The notes beneath the pieces are model-generated. The model made no database searches, was not told the DNA's origin, and saw nothing but the letters and a program-made list of their open reading frames with translations. A stretch of DNA of 64,000 nucleotides from Xestospongia bergquistia (taxonomy: Eukaryota > Porifera > Demospongiae > Haplosclerida > Petrosiidae): the NCBI GenBank assembly GCA_963965975.1, contig OZ014411.1, positions 15,272,446-15,336,445 of the forward strand, in the 5' to 3' direction. A program made the position numbers and the translations under genes. This document shows positions 1 to 12,483 of the stretch, one piece after another (the first letter of the stretch is position 1; the number at the start of each line of letters is the position of its first letter).

Positions 1-375
1 TTACTTAATAGGAAATTGCATTTTACAAAACCTCCATAGTAACCATACAGTAAAATCTACAACCATTTAATATTTTATCCTTATAATGCAGTATTATGAT
101 AGCACTCTGTTGACTAATGATGTGAGGTATAATGATTTTGTGTTCTTTGTATTTTAGAATCTTTTCCATGGCAATTGTACGGAAGCTGCAGACAAACATT
201 CCAATTCCTATTTCTCCTTCGTGCATTTGAAAAATTAATTATGGACCCTTTATAATTATTTTGGCTTCCATATGAATAGACAGATATTCCGTTTAAACAA
301 ATACGAGGTTTCATGTATGTCATTTTCCTGTTTTAGCACGAGGTTGGTTAGTTTGTTTGTAAACAGATTGTTAGC

Positions 376-2519
376 ATGGACCCTGAATTCAGGGAATCTT
401 TAGTCATGAGAGGTGTAAAACGAGAAAGTATAGATTTGCTTGAAAAAGAAGATATACTTGGAGAAAAACAATTTTTTCAGCTTCATATGGATGATCTTAA
501 ACTGTTTCTTGATAGAGGAATAAACATTGTACAATACTCAATCATTGCTAGGCTCTGGGAAGAAAAAATGAAAGGTATATTTATATACAAATAGCAACTT
601 GACATTATGAAGTCTTGTATCTTATATGTTGTAGTTACTAGAGATACACCTGGCTTGGGTTCTGATATTAGCAGTACCAATGGGACAAGTGATGATGGCA
701 CAAGTATGTAAAAGTAATTATAATTGCTTGATTATGAAGAATTAAGGTAAACTCTCAAGACAAGAGCTGTTTGAATCATTTCATGCTAAAATGAGAACAA
801 TCAAGTCTAAAAAGTACAACCAAGAACTTTTTCCTATGAAGTCTTGTGTAAAGAAATCTGAAGAAAAGCAAATTAATTGCTGTAAGTAGTACTAATTACT
901 AATTTACATGCAGTCATATCCTGTAGGCAACTGTTGTAGTTTGTGACCAATCAGAACAAAGAAAGAAGAGTATAGAGTAATAAAAAATTTAGTAGCACAT
1001 ATGTATAAAAGCAACTGCCAGTCTAACTCAAGACCAGTCAGTACAAGTATTAAGTGTTCGGAAGTATCGCTATTCAGTTTGCAGTGTTCCTTCTCGAGAT
1101 CTAGAAATGGCAGAATACGTTGTGGTATACGAAAGCGAGGCGGATATCCATGGATTGAGATAGACCTCGACGAAGATAATAATTTAGCTATCGAAACAAT
1201 TTGATCACAGTTCGGCCCCTGTTGCAACGGACTGTATTTTTATAATGCAGACACCGGAAGAAAGAGAGGTAAAGTTAGATCTTAAGTCATATGCATTATG
1301 TCCTATTTTGTCTTACAATGTTTATACTTTGTCTATCCTTGCACACTTGACCTATTACGTATTTCAATGTTGTAGGATTAATGGCTCAGGAAAGTGGTTG
1401 GTGTAACATCATTAAATTGTTCGTTAAGAAAAGTGAACCTGTGCATACGATCGTGAAGGAAGACCACCAGCCTAGGTCTCCTGATGAATCTGTAGTTAAT
1501 CCAGTCTCCTCAAAATGTTAGCTATACCAACATTTCATGCATATCATATATACTTGTTCTTCCTTTCGGCACACAGTGATTTTGACAAAGAAAGAGCTAC
1601 TAAATTTTATTAAGCTGAAAGGGAACCAAAATTGCCCCTCAGCTCTTTTAGCTCGACAGAAGTGGAATGAGCTTAATGGGATCATTAGAAGAAAAGTCCA
1701 TGAGATGGAAGTGAGAGGAAATGCTTATTTATATAATTGTAGAATTTAATACTTCTTAACAAACTCTATAGTGGAAAGGAAGTGGGGAATTCAGTGTATG
1801 CCAAGGGACAACAAAAGAGGACAGCTTAACAAATTGTGCTCTAAGGGAAGAAGTACTAAACTCAAGTGAAGTTGACTCTCGACTAAGAACATTCACATTA
1901 GAAGATGGCCACACATTAGAAATCCACAGACCCTGCGCTTCTGCCAGGATTCGGCAATGTCTAAATGACATGAAGAGAAATGCAACTGTGAGTTATTATA
2001 TTTTAGTTGCTTTAAATAAACCTTGTAACTTTAAATAATTTTATGTTACTTAGGCCAAAGAAAATGTATCAACAAATGAAGAAAGATCTGTATGTATAGA
2101 TGCATTGTCACACATGCAAACATAGTCTATTCTTTGCTATAGGACATACCAAAAAGAAGAAAAACAGCAGACACTCCTGATGTGGATGCTGATAGTGAAG
2201 AAGAACAAGAAGAGGAAGACAACAATCGATGGTTAGAAGACATAATGAAGAATCAGACCTGGAGGACAGCTAAGAAGTAATTTTATACAAACATACAAAT
2301 AGATCATGCTGAAAACACTTGCACTTGGCAAATAATAACTATTATACTTTTTATATTATACTGTTTTTGATAGGATCGATAGGAGAAAGTCATATTTGAA
2401 GGAAAACGAACGTTTAAATAGAAAAAAAGCAACTACGCCAAAGAAAATAAAAGGAGAACTCTTAGTGCATATTACTTACTTTAGTTTTATTTTTATCAGT
2501 TTTCATTTTTTGTCTAAAT
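376..2519 (+). CDS. Uncharacterised multi-exon gene with SAM-like N-terminus
   Basis: I do not recognise this gene as a whole. Exons by splice sites and phase: 376-574, 635-703, 747-881, about 1085-1267, 1376-1516, 1577-1710, 1772-1987, 2054-2089, 2143-2276, 2374-2519. The first four join in phase 1. The start is the ATG at 376, reading MDPEFRESLVMRGVKRES. The first 65 residues look like a SAM-type helical bundle (inferred from the helix and leucine pattern, e.g. HMDDLKLFLDRGI). A Ser/Thr/Gly linker follows, then a basic segment, a segment around FGPCCNGLYFYNADTGRKR, a helical segment LTKKELLNFIKLKGNQN, and an acidic/basic C-terminus (SEEEQEEEDNN, then KKATTPKKIKGE) suggesting a nuclear protein. 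An in-frame TGA at 1201-1203 interrupts the fourth coding segment, so this copy may be inactive or mis-spliced in my model. Function unknown. Confidence 0.5.
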
Positions 2520-4140
2520 GATTTAAAATTTAAGAAAACTAACAATTCAATAAAGCTACCTTAAACACCTTTGGAAAGTGAAAAGCTGAAAAAGATGCTA
2601 AAAGGCAAAGAAGCTAGCTAGACAAAACATAAGCTGAATCAGTAGTACATTTCTTGAACTTATGTAGTTGTGATAGATAACTTATTGAATCTTTATTAGA
2701 ATATGATAGAATATTTACTTAATATTATTTAGTTCATATTTATATAATTGATTTAATTAACCAGTTCAATCCAACATTGATCTTAGATTGTAAGATGCAC
2801 AGCATCTAGTTGATACTTCAAATAGTGATTCTAATTGGTTACATATATGCATATGTATAAATCAATTTTTAAATTTTCAATCGAAAAATCAATTGTAAAG
2901 TCTATGCCATTTCTAGAACCTATATGTAGTATAACATTAGTTAGAAACAGAGTCATTTCACATACTTTAAGAAATCCGTTACTATTTCCTGCAACAATGA
3001 TTTTTGATCCCTAAAATAAAAAGCAGAGATTTACATGGAAACAGTTATTTTTAGAGATTGAAGAAGACGAGTTAATCTATTGTTACTTGACGTGTATCAA
3101 TATTGTGTCCTTTACTTTTTTAATGCATACAGCTGATACAAATTCTTTTTGTGCATCATGATCATTTGCAACAGGCTAAAGAAAACAGATAATAAAGACT
3201 TGACAGTGTCATTCAATAGGATTAATTGACTAAGTCTATTTAAGATTTTCCCATTAACAATATAATGTAATGTACACTAAATATATACTTCTTATTAATC
3301 AACTTACTAAAACACTTCTTGGGATTGTGAACTTATACTTGAGTATAGGTTGACTTACATATTTTTGATAAACATAAAAAGAGTTGTTTTCTGATCCTAA
3401 CAGATCAGACAGTGTGTCATATATAAACAAATGTTACTTCATACCACAAGCAATATATCCATTGTTAACAGATAGTCCGACGAATTTACTTTCATTGGTG
3501 TGACTTTTGTAAATTCTTTCACAGGTTCCTTTATCAAGATTCCAAATTTTCAGTTCACCATCTATTGAGCTATGAGAAGTACAATTTATTCATCAACTCA
3601 GCTAGCTAGACATCTTTACACAGTAATAGTAACTTACGCTGAGACTATAACTCCTTATCATTAAGGTACTAACACATAGGAAACAGCCTTTTTATGACCT
3701 CTCAAGGACAATACAGGCTTTGAAAACATTCTTATATCCATCAACCTAATTATACAATCTGCAGAAATGATACATAACTTTGTAGATTGCAATTAAAGCC
3801 ACTATGATTATAGTAATTAAGCTATTTTCTGATGGACAGTTACATAGCATATGCATTCTCTTACCAGTACTGGCATATCCCAGATAATGTCTATTGTTAG
3901 GTTGAAATCTCACACAACAGATATTAGCTTGTGTAGGTTGAGACTGAACACTATGGTTTAATGTTAAATGCCACAGTTTAAGAGAACAGTCATCACCCCC
4001 AGAAGCCAAGAGAGATGGGTCATAGTTATTATAATGTATCAACCATACCCTTTTCTCATGCTCCTAAATAGTAGAATGATATGCTCAATAGTAATATACC
4101 AGATCCTCATTCTTTGGATTGAGGAAGTACTGAGAGGTTA

Positions 4141-4184
4141 GTATTGTTATGTCTTTCATTGTTTAATGAAAGACATAACAATAC
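4141..4184. repeat. Perfect 20-bp hairpin
   Basis: GTATTGTTATGTCTTTCATT is followed by a 4-base loop (gttt) and its exact reverse complement. It lies in an intron of the COP1-like gene. It may be a small fold-back element; no target duplication is evident. Confidence 0.85.
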
Positions 4185-4462
4185 TACAGCATGCTGTGGG
4201 TAATACCATACTTAAGCCACAGAAGAGGATGGACACAAATTATACTGACCTGATATGTGTGAATGGATGTGTTCTAGTGAGTATCCCAAATTGATAATAT
4301 ACCACCAAAATCACTAGCTGCTAACTGTTGCTTATAATAAGGATTATGGGCTACAGAACCAAAACAGAAGTATATTGTTCCTCCTCATTGATACTACATG
4401 TATATCAATTCCTATCTACTGTTGACTATGTTATATGGACATAACAACAATTTTATGTTCAA

Positions 4463-4512
4463 AGCATATCATACACACACACACGCACACGCACATGCAC
4501 GCACACACGTAC
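4463..4512. repeat. CA-rich simple repeat
   Basis: An imperfect run of ac/gcac dinucleotides, in the same COP1-like gene region. Confidence 0.8.
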
Positions 4513-7198
4513 ATATCACATACCTAATTTTATCATGACATCTTTGTCTATTAATTCCAACTCTCCATTAAGTTTTTCTTATTCCTACAAACCACAACAA
4601 AAATGCCAAATTGAAAAAAATAGCACATTAACTCCATTTACGTACATGAAGTTTCCTTTTCTTAGCTTTGGTCAAAAATTCAGTATATGTCTTTTCAGAT
4701 ATTATTGCCTGCTCCTAAACAAAAGTAGTTTGTCATGAAAATGAGCATGGTAAAATTAAACCTTTGTGTCTACTGTCTAGTTACTTATTCACTAAAACCT
4801 AAGATTACATTATCAGAAGTACTGGATCATATCAAAACAAACTACAATTTGCTCATTGATAAAAGATCACCAACAGAGTATTCATAATCCTAGTTTCATA
4901 TCCAGATTATTTAATTATCTAGATACCACATTACATTCTGACACAAGTAGGGACTAGGTTAATACACACTATCACACTATACTAGTGTGTATGACTTAGA
5001 GAGCTCTACAAAATATAAGGGCAAGTTAATGAAGGGTGTGGTTTTAAAGTGATGTTGGCATTACATAAGAGGTTCTGAGAAGATAATGTAGTCCCCTTAA
5101 AATTTCATGCCTCTATTATAAAATTTGTTGAGGCAACCCCTATTAATTCATCTATAAATTATAATCCAGGTATACTCAGTTTAGAGGAGCTATAGTAATA
5201 TTTCCATATGCCAATATGAGAGAGTGTTATAGTCGTTATGTATATGGAATGAATATTGAGACATAATTCTACATTACCTTCTTAACTGCCTGGTTTGTGA
5301 TGTCCAGTTGATGTTTTAAATGATCCAAGTCTATTGGAAAAACATATATAATAAATATATGAATAAATAAATATATAAACAATTACATAATACATTCTCG
5401 TAATCATATTGTATTTACCACGAGGATTTAAACAGTTTGTCAGCCGAAATATTTCTCTAATAGCTGGTACACCCTATGGGAGAGAAAAAAAATCTTATTT
5501 ACTCACATACACTGATTAAATTGTCAGTTGCCTATTTATGATGTAATATGTTATGTCATTGCAAAAACACACATCAACAAAAATATATACCTACATAATT
5601 ATGATATTGATCATCAATTAACACCTTATAAGATATATTTTATTTTCAATGTGACTAACCACTAGGGTGTGAGCTTCCTTTGAATTCATTTTGACAATGT
5701 CATTTACTGCAAGAGAATTAATGAATATTTAAGTTATTATATTATGTGCCAAGTAATAGTATTAGCAAAACAGGTGTTGACAAGTGACAATATTATGATA
5801 TCTCCTCCATACAGAAATATTTATAAACTTTGTAATTTATAACTAACATGAGAAATTTGGGACAACAAATCCAACTTGAGAGGTGAGAGTAGCTTTACAC
5901 AATGGACACTCTGCCCTTTCAGCCAAGACTCCTTTATACAGTCATAACTACAAAGAGAAAATAAGCATGATAGTGTTATAAGCATACAATGGAACTTGCC
6001 TAGTACATACACGTGATAGTATGTACACCTGAATAGACTGTACACAAGCACTGTAACATAATCTTCAATAATGCACCATACAAGTGGAACTTGCCTAGTA
6101 GATACACATGGTAGCATGCACACCCAGATAGACTGTACACACATGCACAAGACTTGTTATTTTAATGGTGATGGCAACTTCAAAGAAGGCCATACCTTTA
6201 CATCAAAAACTGGACATCATTGCTAGCATCGAGAAATGTAAGAAGCAAAAATCAGCCTATTAGCGACTAAGCCTCATCAAGACAACCCTGAACATAATCT
6301 GGAGAAACAGGGAGAGTCTTAAGCGCAGCTTGGGATCCTCCAATTTCAATACCAATTGCAAGCACTTTCATTTCTCAAGCCAGATGCTGTTTTCCTCCAG
6401 TGGTTTAAACAAGCAAGGAGTAACAACATATCCATCATTGGCCCTTTACTCATAAAGAAAGCAAGATCACTGAGCAGATCCCTTGGAGATGAATCCTTTG
6501 TGGTGTACATTGTGACTGCATGTACAGTATACACGTGCATAATTACATTGTTTAGCATTAAATTACATTAATAGTTAGTAAGAACCTTGCTCTGTAAGTA
6601 CTTTTTTTATTATATACTTATTCAACTATAGACTAGAAAATATAACAAAAGGCAAGGGAATACTAAATTAAAGTTAGTGGTTCATTGACAAGTGTCATGA
6701 ATTAAGAATAACTTTTCTTTTTAAGCAGAAGATATCACTATGTAAACATGTCTAGTTACATATTTAATGTTAAATTTAATTATTATCTCCTTTTTTGGAT
6801 TAATAACTCTACATATACAACATCACCATCTCATGATAACAAGGCCTTACCACGTAATATTGTCAGAGCCAATTTGATCAGCAGATTCCATGGTACTACA
6901 GTGTAAGAAGAAATGGTACTGCATAATAAATGTATAGCAACTAACACTGAGATAAATGTTATGTATTTAAACAAACAGAAAAAAAGACATCTGCTTAAGC
7001 TTGTTGACATTTGCAAATCCTGGCAATTTATTATAATGAATCATAGCTCTTTTATATGCAGGATTTAACTTACATGAAAAAAGTAGAAAGTCCACACATA
7101 GCAAAATAGTGTATTAGCTCATCTCTTGAATATTCAGAGGAATTCATAAGAGGAGACATAGGAATGTCACTGAAAATAGCAAGCTCTGTACTAGCCAT

Positions 7199-8096
7199 TG
7201 AATAGAATTAAAATGTAAGCACATGTTAAAAATGGAAATTTGAAATAAGAAAAGCCTAGTAAAAATTAGAAATGGCGCACATGCCAAGGATAGGATAAGG
7301 AAAAAGGAATTGGAACTCACCAACTTGGTCGTTAATTGGAATTGGAACCATCAAGTGAGTCTTTAATTGGAATTTTCAAAGGTACGCGAAGAAATTGGAA
7401 ATAGAAATGGAAAATTAGAATTGGATTGTCCGTCTGCATCTTCCGTACAATTGTGTCAGCATCAAGACTCAAGAGAATATTGTTATGTTGTGTTCTAAAG
7501 GTACTACCAAACTATGTGAATGTATTAACAATACTTGTCAAGTATACCATAATATCAATACACAATGACAGTCTCATTATTTTAGAATAATCTGTTCATA
7601 TTGTCATATGATTCAATCTTTTCTTTTTTAATCAGTGCTAGTCTCCTTTTGTTGACAATATTGTCTATGTATACTAGACAGTGATAGAGACTATTATCCT
7701 GAAAATATATTGACTTCTTATACTAACAATAACACAGATTACTATTACATTAAGTTCTAACATCAACATTGTAATTGATGTTACATTTGTCATGCTTATA
7801 GTAGGATAACCGTCTATAATCCTGATCAATATCAGTCACCAACATTTGCCATGTAAGATGAAATGAACCAATCTCTCACTAGTTACTGTTTTCTACTTAT
7901 AGTATCTTCTCTGATTGTTCCTTTATATTAGTGCTGTGATAGCTGGGGAATAATATGGACTAGTATACTTTTAGGTGTAACAGATAGACAACTTTGTCCT
8001 GAACAACCTGATATATTATATATATATGAAAAACAGTCAGTGAATTCTATTGTTTTCTTAATTAATGATATAATGTTTCAATGTTTGTTGTTGTAG
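7199..8096. other. Intergenic, possibly upstream exons of the adhesion GPCR
   Basis: Short, partly cysteine-rich reading frames on the plus strand (for example around 7440-7560, with CSKGTTKLCECINNTC) could be EGF-like upstream exons of the receptor that follows. I could not chain them with splice sites. Short repeats of ggaattgga occur at 7300-7425. Confidence 0.3.
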
Positions 8097-11000
8097 GATC
8101 AGCTACACGTACTTGTATTAAAGTGGATACATGGAGTGATCCTAATGTACTAGATTGTTTGCCTGTTGAATACCAGAATTACTTAAATCAGGTATTTATT
8201 GAGGAAGTAAAAGAGCTATAGTTTGCTTTTGATTATTAGGTTAATGATATCTTCTCCTCTAATGAAAGTTTTGAAGTGCAATTGTCTCAAATTTCCCCAG
8301 TCATTTCAAATTTAGCAGATACCACTGGACAAACATTGCCAAACCAAATTTCTCTTCTACCTGCTTCTATAAATGCCACTAACTACATTATCAATGGTGT
8401 TACAGACTTACTTTTTGATAGTTTGGATGATGATACTGCTAATATAACTGAATCTGCTGTTGATTCTTTGGTATGTCTATAATTTTTCTAGAGTTGATTC
8501 TATCAATTATTTTATGGAATATATGGGATATATTTAACAATCTTTTAAACAAGAATAATACAATTGGTTGGAACCAATTACAGAGTGTGAGTGAATATTA
8601 ATTATTACTTCAATCATGTCCACTTATTGTATAAAGTCTTCAAGAAACACAAGTCTTGGAAGTAATGTTTTTCTTCATAATGCTGAGAGGTATGGTCTGT
8701 ATTTTGCACTGTCCAGAAATGACACTGTTACAAGAAGACAAAACATTGGTTAGTATATCATACTCAGTACTGAAAGTCATGAAGCTTTATGATATCCAGC
8801 AGACTGTGTAAAATGTTATGTGTGCAACATGTTGATGAGAACCTATTACAACACATAGTCCTTTGAAAAATATCTTTTTATATATGATTTTAGCTATCAG
8901 AACTAAACAATATGCTGTGTCCAAAGGTTTATCTTTGATATTTCCCCAACCTGGTGACCTTGACAACACATCATTTATTGACAGGACAGCTTATGTTAGC
9001 TTTCCTATCAAGTTATTATCTGAAAGAGCAAAAGGTAAACAAGTTGTTTTATGACAACATCTACATTTCTGAACTATATCCTTGCTATAGATACAGGCAG
9101 TGTTTCAGTAGTTAGCATTCTCTTCCAAAACTTGGATGATTTTCTTGAAACAGCACAAAAAAATAAAAGGTGCTGGTCAAGTCAGTATTCATGTATATAT
9201 TTTTTTCTAATAGGAATAATACTCGTCCTGGATCTATACTCTGGTCTGGCCAAGTTTCTCAATTGACTGGTAGCACTAACACCCCTATCAGCATCACCTT
9301 TAGTGTAGACAATGTGAGTTATGATCTATTCTTTCTCAATTTCCCCATTTATAAAAATATCTTCTTTTTTACACAAAGTATAAAAATATCTCTCAATACA
9401 TTTGTGTCTACTGGAATAAAAGGTGAGTTTTCTCATAATGATATATTTTTAACTAGCATATACACACATGTACCTGTAGTATACAAGGATGGTCAAGTGA
9501 TGGTGTAGAAACTACAGGATATTTCACTGACTCTAATGGGCAAACATTGGTTAACTGTGAGAGTTTCCATTTAACAGCTTTTGCTGTGCTCGTTGATGTA
9601 TCAAGATCTGTTCATGTAAATGAAATTAAAAAAAAAACTATAGTTAACTTTTACATATATTGTATAATATAATAATATAATTATCTTAAAGTGAGAAAAC
9701 ATTCCACAAAAATATTAACACTTCTTTTAATTTCATTACAGCAAACCAGTCCAACAGCACTCAAAGTGTTGTCATACATTGGTTGTGCTATTTCAATTGT
9801 CTGTCTTATTATCACAGTAGTATTCTTTGCTATCCAAGCGTAAGAATAAACTTAAAAAATCCTATATTGCTAATCACACAGTGATATTTTTGTCTTACTC
9901 TAGGAAAAAACTCTTTACTTCAGTACATTTCTTTGTTCACTTAAATCTTGCTATTTCATTTTTATCTGCATACTTTATCTTTGTTGTTGGCATAGAGACA
10001 GCTAGAGGAAGTCAGGTAGAATATCATGTAATAATGATAAATAAGCCATTCCATTACAGGGAGGGTGTGCTTTTGTAGCAGCACTTCTTCATTATTTCCT
10101 TCTTGCTTCATTTTGTTGGATGTTATGCGAAGGTGTAATGTTATATCTTATGTTCGTAGTGGTGTTCTCGACTTTGGCTAAAAAATGGTGGTTCTTTTTA
10201 TTACTGGGATGGCGTAAGTCCTAGAAAATTTAATATCATAAAATTGTAACAGTTTTGCATGTAGCTACATACTAGCTTGAAAATACAATTACATATTTGT
10301 ACTGTTTTTTAGTCACTCCTATTTTGCCTGTCATAATTGGTCTTGCTGCTGGTCATAGTGGATACAGTGTTAGAAGTGAAGAAGGGGACATATTATAGTA
10401 ACTCCTTATAACACTAGACTTCTGATATATATATGTTATTTATTCTAATAGTTGCTGGCTTTCATTGGATAATGGAGTTATTTGGGTCTTTGTAGCTCCA
10501 ATGATTTTCATTATCATAGTTTGTTAATATATCAAATGATGATGTGTCATTTTTCTTTATTATATAGATCAATATTGTATTCTTAATTTTAGCTCTAGTT
10601 CGCATATGGAGAACAAGAAATAGTCTACATACTCGTCAATCAACTGAACAAAAAGGAAACACAAGACAAATACCTCTGTAAGAAATTCCATACTTCATTG
10701 ACAATAATTTATAACAATGGAAATTTAAAATTATTTATCTGTTTATTATACAGGAGTGTACTTAAAGCATCCATCATTTTGTTACCACTATTGGATCTAA
10801 CTTGGTTGTTTGGGCTGTTGGCAGTAAATGAAAACACCTCATTTTTTGCATGGATATTTACCATATTGAATAGTTTGCAAGTAATGATAATATTTTCTGT
10901 CTATTATCAACATCCTATTAACTAAATATTATAGGGTGCTGCAATCTTTTTCTTACATGTGGTACGAAGTGAAAAGGTATGGTCTAAGGTCTCACCTCAA

Positions 11001-11249
11001 CTCAAATGGATGAAAGATAGACTAACTCTGAAAACATTATCTTATAAGATTGTAAGTAAATCTACTCAATTGTATATAGTATATATTTTACTTGCTTTAT
11101 CTTAACTATAGACATCTAGAGAGAGGCAGTCAGCACTGAAAGATAGTAATAAGTATGGATCATCTCTTAGTGAAAGTACATACAGTAATGTGTACATATG
11201 TACTGATGACTATGAAAGCTCTTGCAGACAATTGCATGAGAGTTCATGA
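8097..11249 (+). CDS. Adhesion G-protein-coupled receptor (HRM-like, GAIN/GPS, 7TM)
   Basis: A cell-surface receptor of the adhesion (B2) class. Exons: 8097-8191 (HRM-like, RTCIKVDTWSDPNVLDC), 8240-8470, about 8595-8745, 8894-9034, 9091-9169, 9214-9313 (GAIN domain), 9488-9615 (GPS, CESFHLTAFAVLVD), 9742-9839 (TM1), 9904-10015 (TM2), 10060-10213 (TM3 with CWMLCEGVMLYL), 10313-10397 (TM4), 10452-10518 (TM5, CWLSLDNGVIWVFVAP), 10568-10677, 10754-10880 (TM6, DLTWLFGLLAVNENTS), 10935-11051 (TM7, ILNSLQGAAIFFLHVV across the junction), 11112-11249 (tail, TGA at 11247). All junctions have GT/AG and keep frame. The GPS keeps the HLT autoproteolysis site but lacks the second cysteine of the usual C-x-C pair (Ser instead). 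The TM4 exon uses the donor at 10398, otherwise a TAG follows. The true N-terminus is not defined. Confident of family, not of ligand. Confidence 0.9.
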
Positions 11250-11397
11250 CAATGTATTATTCCATACTAGCCTTACACTTTAGAGTTGAGGAATGTTTAA
11301 GTCTGACACTAGGGAACAGCATAATAATTCTATAATAATAATGTATGAATGCGGATGTTGTGAAAGCAAATGCAAATGTCACTAAGAGCTTCTGTAG

Positions 11398-11670
11398 ATG
11401 ATCACCTATATTTTTATAGCTATACTAAAGGTTTCTTCCACCGATGAGAAAAGTGATCCTTCTATGGAAGATTGTCATATTACTACTTCTGTGGTATTAT
11501 CTAGTGTGTCTGATCAACCTGAAAAGGTTCCTCCAAAAAATAGTAATGATCAAGAGGTGAGAGCCAGACAAAAAGAAAACAAAGGATTTGGATCAGTGGA
11601 AGTACACAACAAGATTGAAGACAGTGAGAAAATTATTAGCAAATCTTTCAAAGATAAAAGCACTGTTTAA
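11398..11670 (+). CDS. Possible alternative last exon of the adhesion GPCR
   Basis: An open stretch of charged, Ser/Lys-rich sequence (SSTDEKSDPSMEDCH to SKSFKDKSTV, stop at 11668) follows a plausible acceptor (atactaaag) at about 11430. It starts shortly after the receptor's stop, has no domain I recognise and could be an alternative cytoplasmic tail. An AATAAA lies near 11946. It could also be a chance frame in 3' UTR. Confidence 0.4.
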   Translation: MITYIFIAILKVSSTDEKSDPSMEDCHITTSVVLSSVSDQPEKVPPKNSNDQEVRARQKENKGFGSVEVHNKIEDSEKIISKSFKDKSTV

Positions 11671-12039
11671 TTTTTAAAATGATCCTTTGGTTATTTTCAA
11701 TTTGTGTATTTTGTGAAGATAGTCTATTCTTAGTGATCATTGATTATATATATTTTATGTTGTTGATGTAACAATGTTTAATCAATGAATCAATGTACAA
11801 TGTACATTATTATGTTAATACTAACTAAAAGTCATACAAAAAACTTTTAAATAATTAGGAATGTAATTGTCATTTTTATATAGAAGTAAGTACAGGATTT
11901 GTGACACTATTGTGTAGTAATCACTTTTTTAAAGACAAAGATAACAAATAAAGTAGACTGAAGTGGTTATATATTTTTTCTCTTTACACTCTTATCTAAT
12001 GTAATATTTTATAAGAAAAGACATAATATACTATGAGGT

Positions 12040-12137
12040 AAGTTTGAGGGAGAGGACCTTGCTATTTTATTTTGTTTACAAAGCTTATGGCCTACGTCAC
12101 TCCATCAACTTCGAGCAAGGTCTTCTCCCTCAAACTT
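12040..12137. repeat. Inverted repeat, 23-bp arms
   Basis: Arms 12040-12062 and 12115-12137 match at 22 of 23 positions (AAGTTTGAGGGAGAGGACC and its complement), with a 52-bp spacer. It may be a small MITE or a structured 3' region downstream of the receptor gene. Confidence 0.75.
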
Positions 12138-12425
12138 CTTTGATAGGAGGGGCCATTGCTAAAGTAAGGGAGAGGGAGATCAGATGTCAGACCTCCACAA
12201 AAAACTATTATCTAGTTATCTAGTCTCTGAAGTCTTAATTCATCCTTAACATCCACAGATAAATAGAAACTACTGTTTGTTTGTTTTCTTAAAAAATATT
12301 ATTACTTTTATACATATGGCTCTCTCTCATCTGTTACCAACAAGATTTGATGCTGGACAGCTACATAATGGATGGACGAACATTTGAATAGATCATGAAT
12401 GAATTTGTCCATCCTTTAAAAGGAG

Positions 12426-12479
<54 letters not shown>
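12426..12479. repeat. (AT)n microsatellite
   Basis: A pure ta/at dinucleotide run of about 54 bases. Confidence 0.95.

Positions 12480-12483
<4 letters not shown>

Larger units (their letters stand above)
2770..7198 (-). pseudogene. COP1: COP1-like E3 ubiquitin ligase (RING-coiled coil-WD40), probable pseudogene
   Basis: COP1 is a RING-type ubiquitin ligase whose C-terminal WD40 propeller binds substrates. Exons from 5' to 3': about 7198-7070 (MASTELAIFSDIPM start), 5947-5848 (second half of RING, ECPLCKATLTSQVGFVVPNF), 5706-5660, 5473-5419, 5330-5278, 4714-4646 (coiled-coil EKTYTEFLTKAKKRK), 4350-4250 (AASDFGGILSIWD), 4063-3865 (EHEKRVW, LLASGGDDCSLKLWH, ANICCVRFQP), 3745-3638 (LRGHKKAVSY), 3569-3445 (GELKIWNLDKG, FVGLSVNNGYIACG), 3175-3087 (EFVSAVC) and 3010 onward (IIVAGNSNGFLKV). 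These follow the order and wording of the animal COP1 propeller. Damage seen: a one-base frameshift in the RING exon between YDCIKES and LAERAECPLC; an in-frame TAG after IWDTH; three consecutive stops at 3655-3663; the first RING cysteines were not found. I conclude a decayed copy, though assembly error cannot be excluded. Confidence 0.8.

Noticed and set aside
1201-1203. TGA read as selenocysteine
   Set aside because: No Cys/Sec redox context and no visible SECIS structure; pseudogene or mis-modelled exon is simpler.
5821-6150. 109-residue minus-strand frame as an intact gene
   Set aside because: Only part is a COP1 RING exon, and the conserved cysteines lie in the neighbouring frame; the rest is intron.
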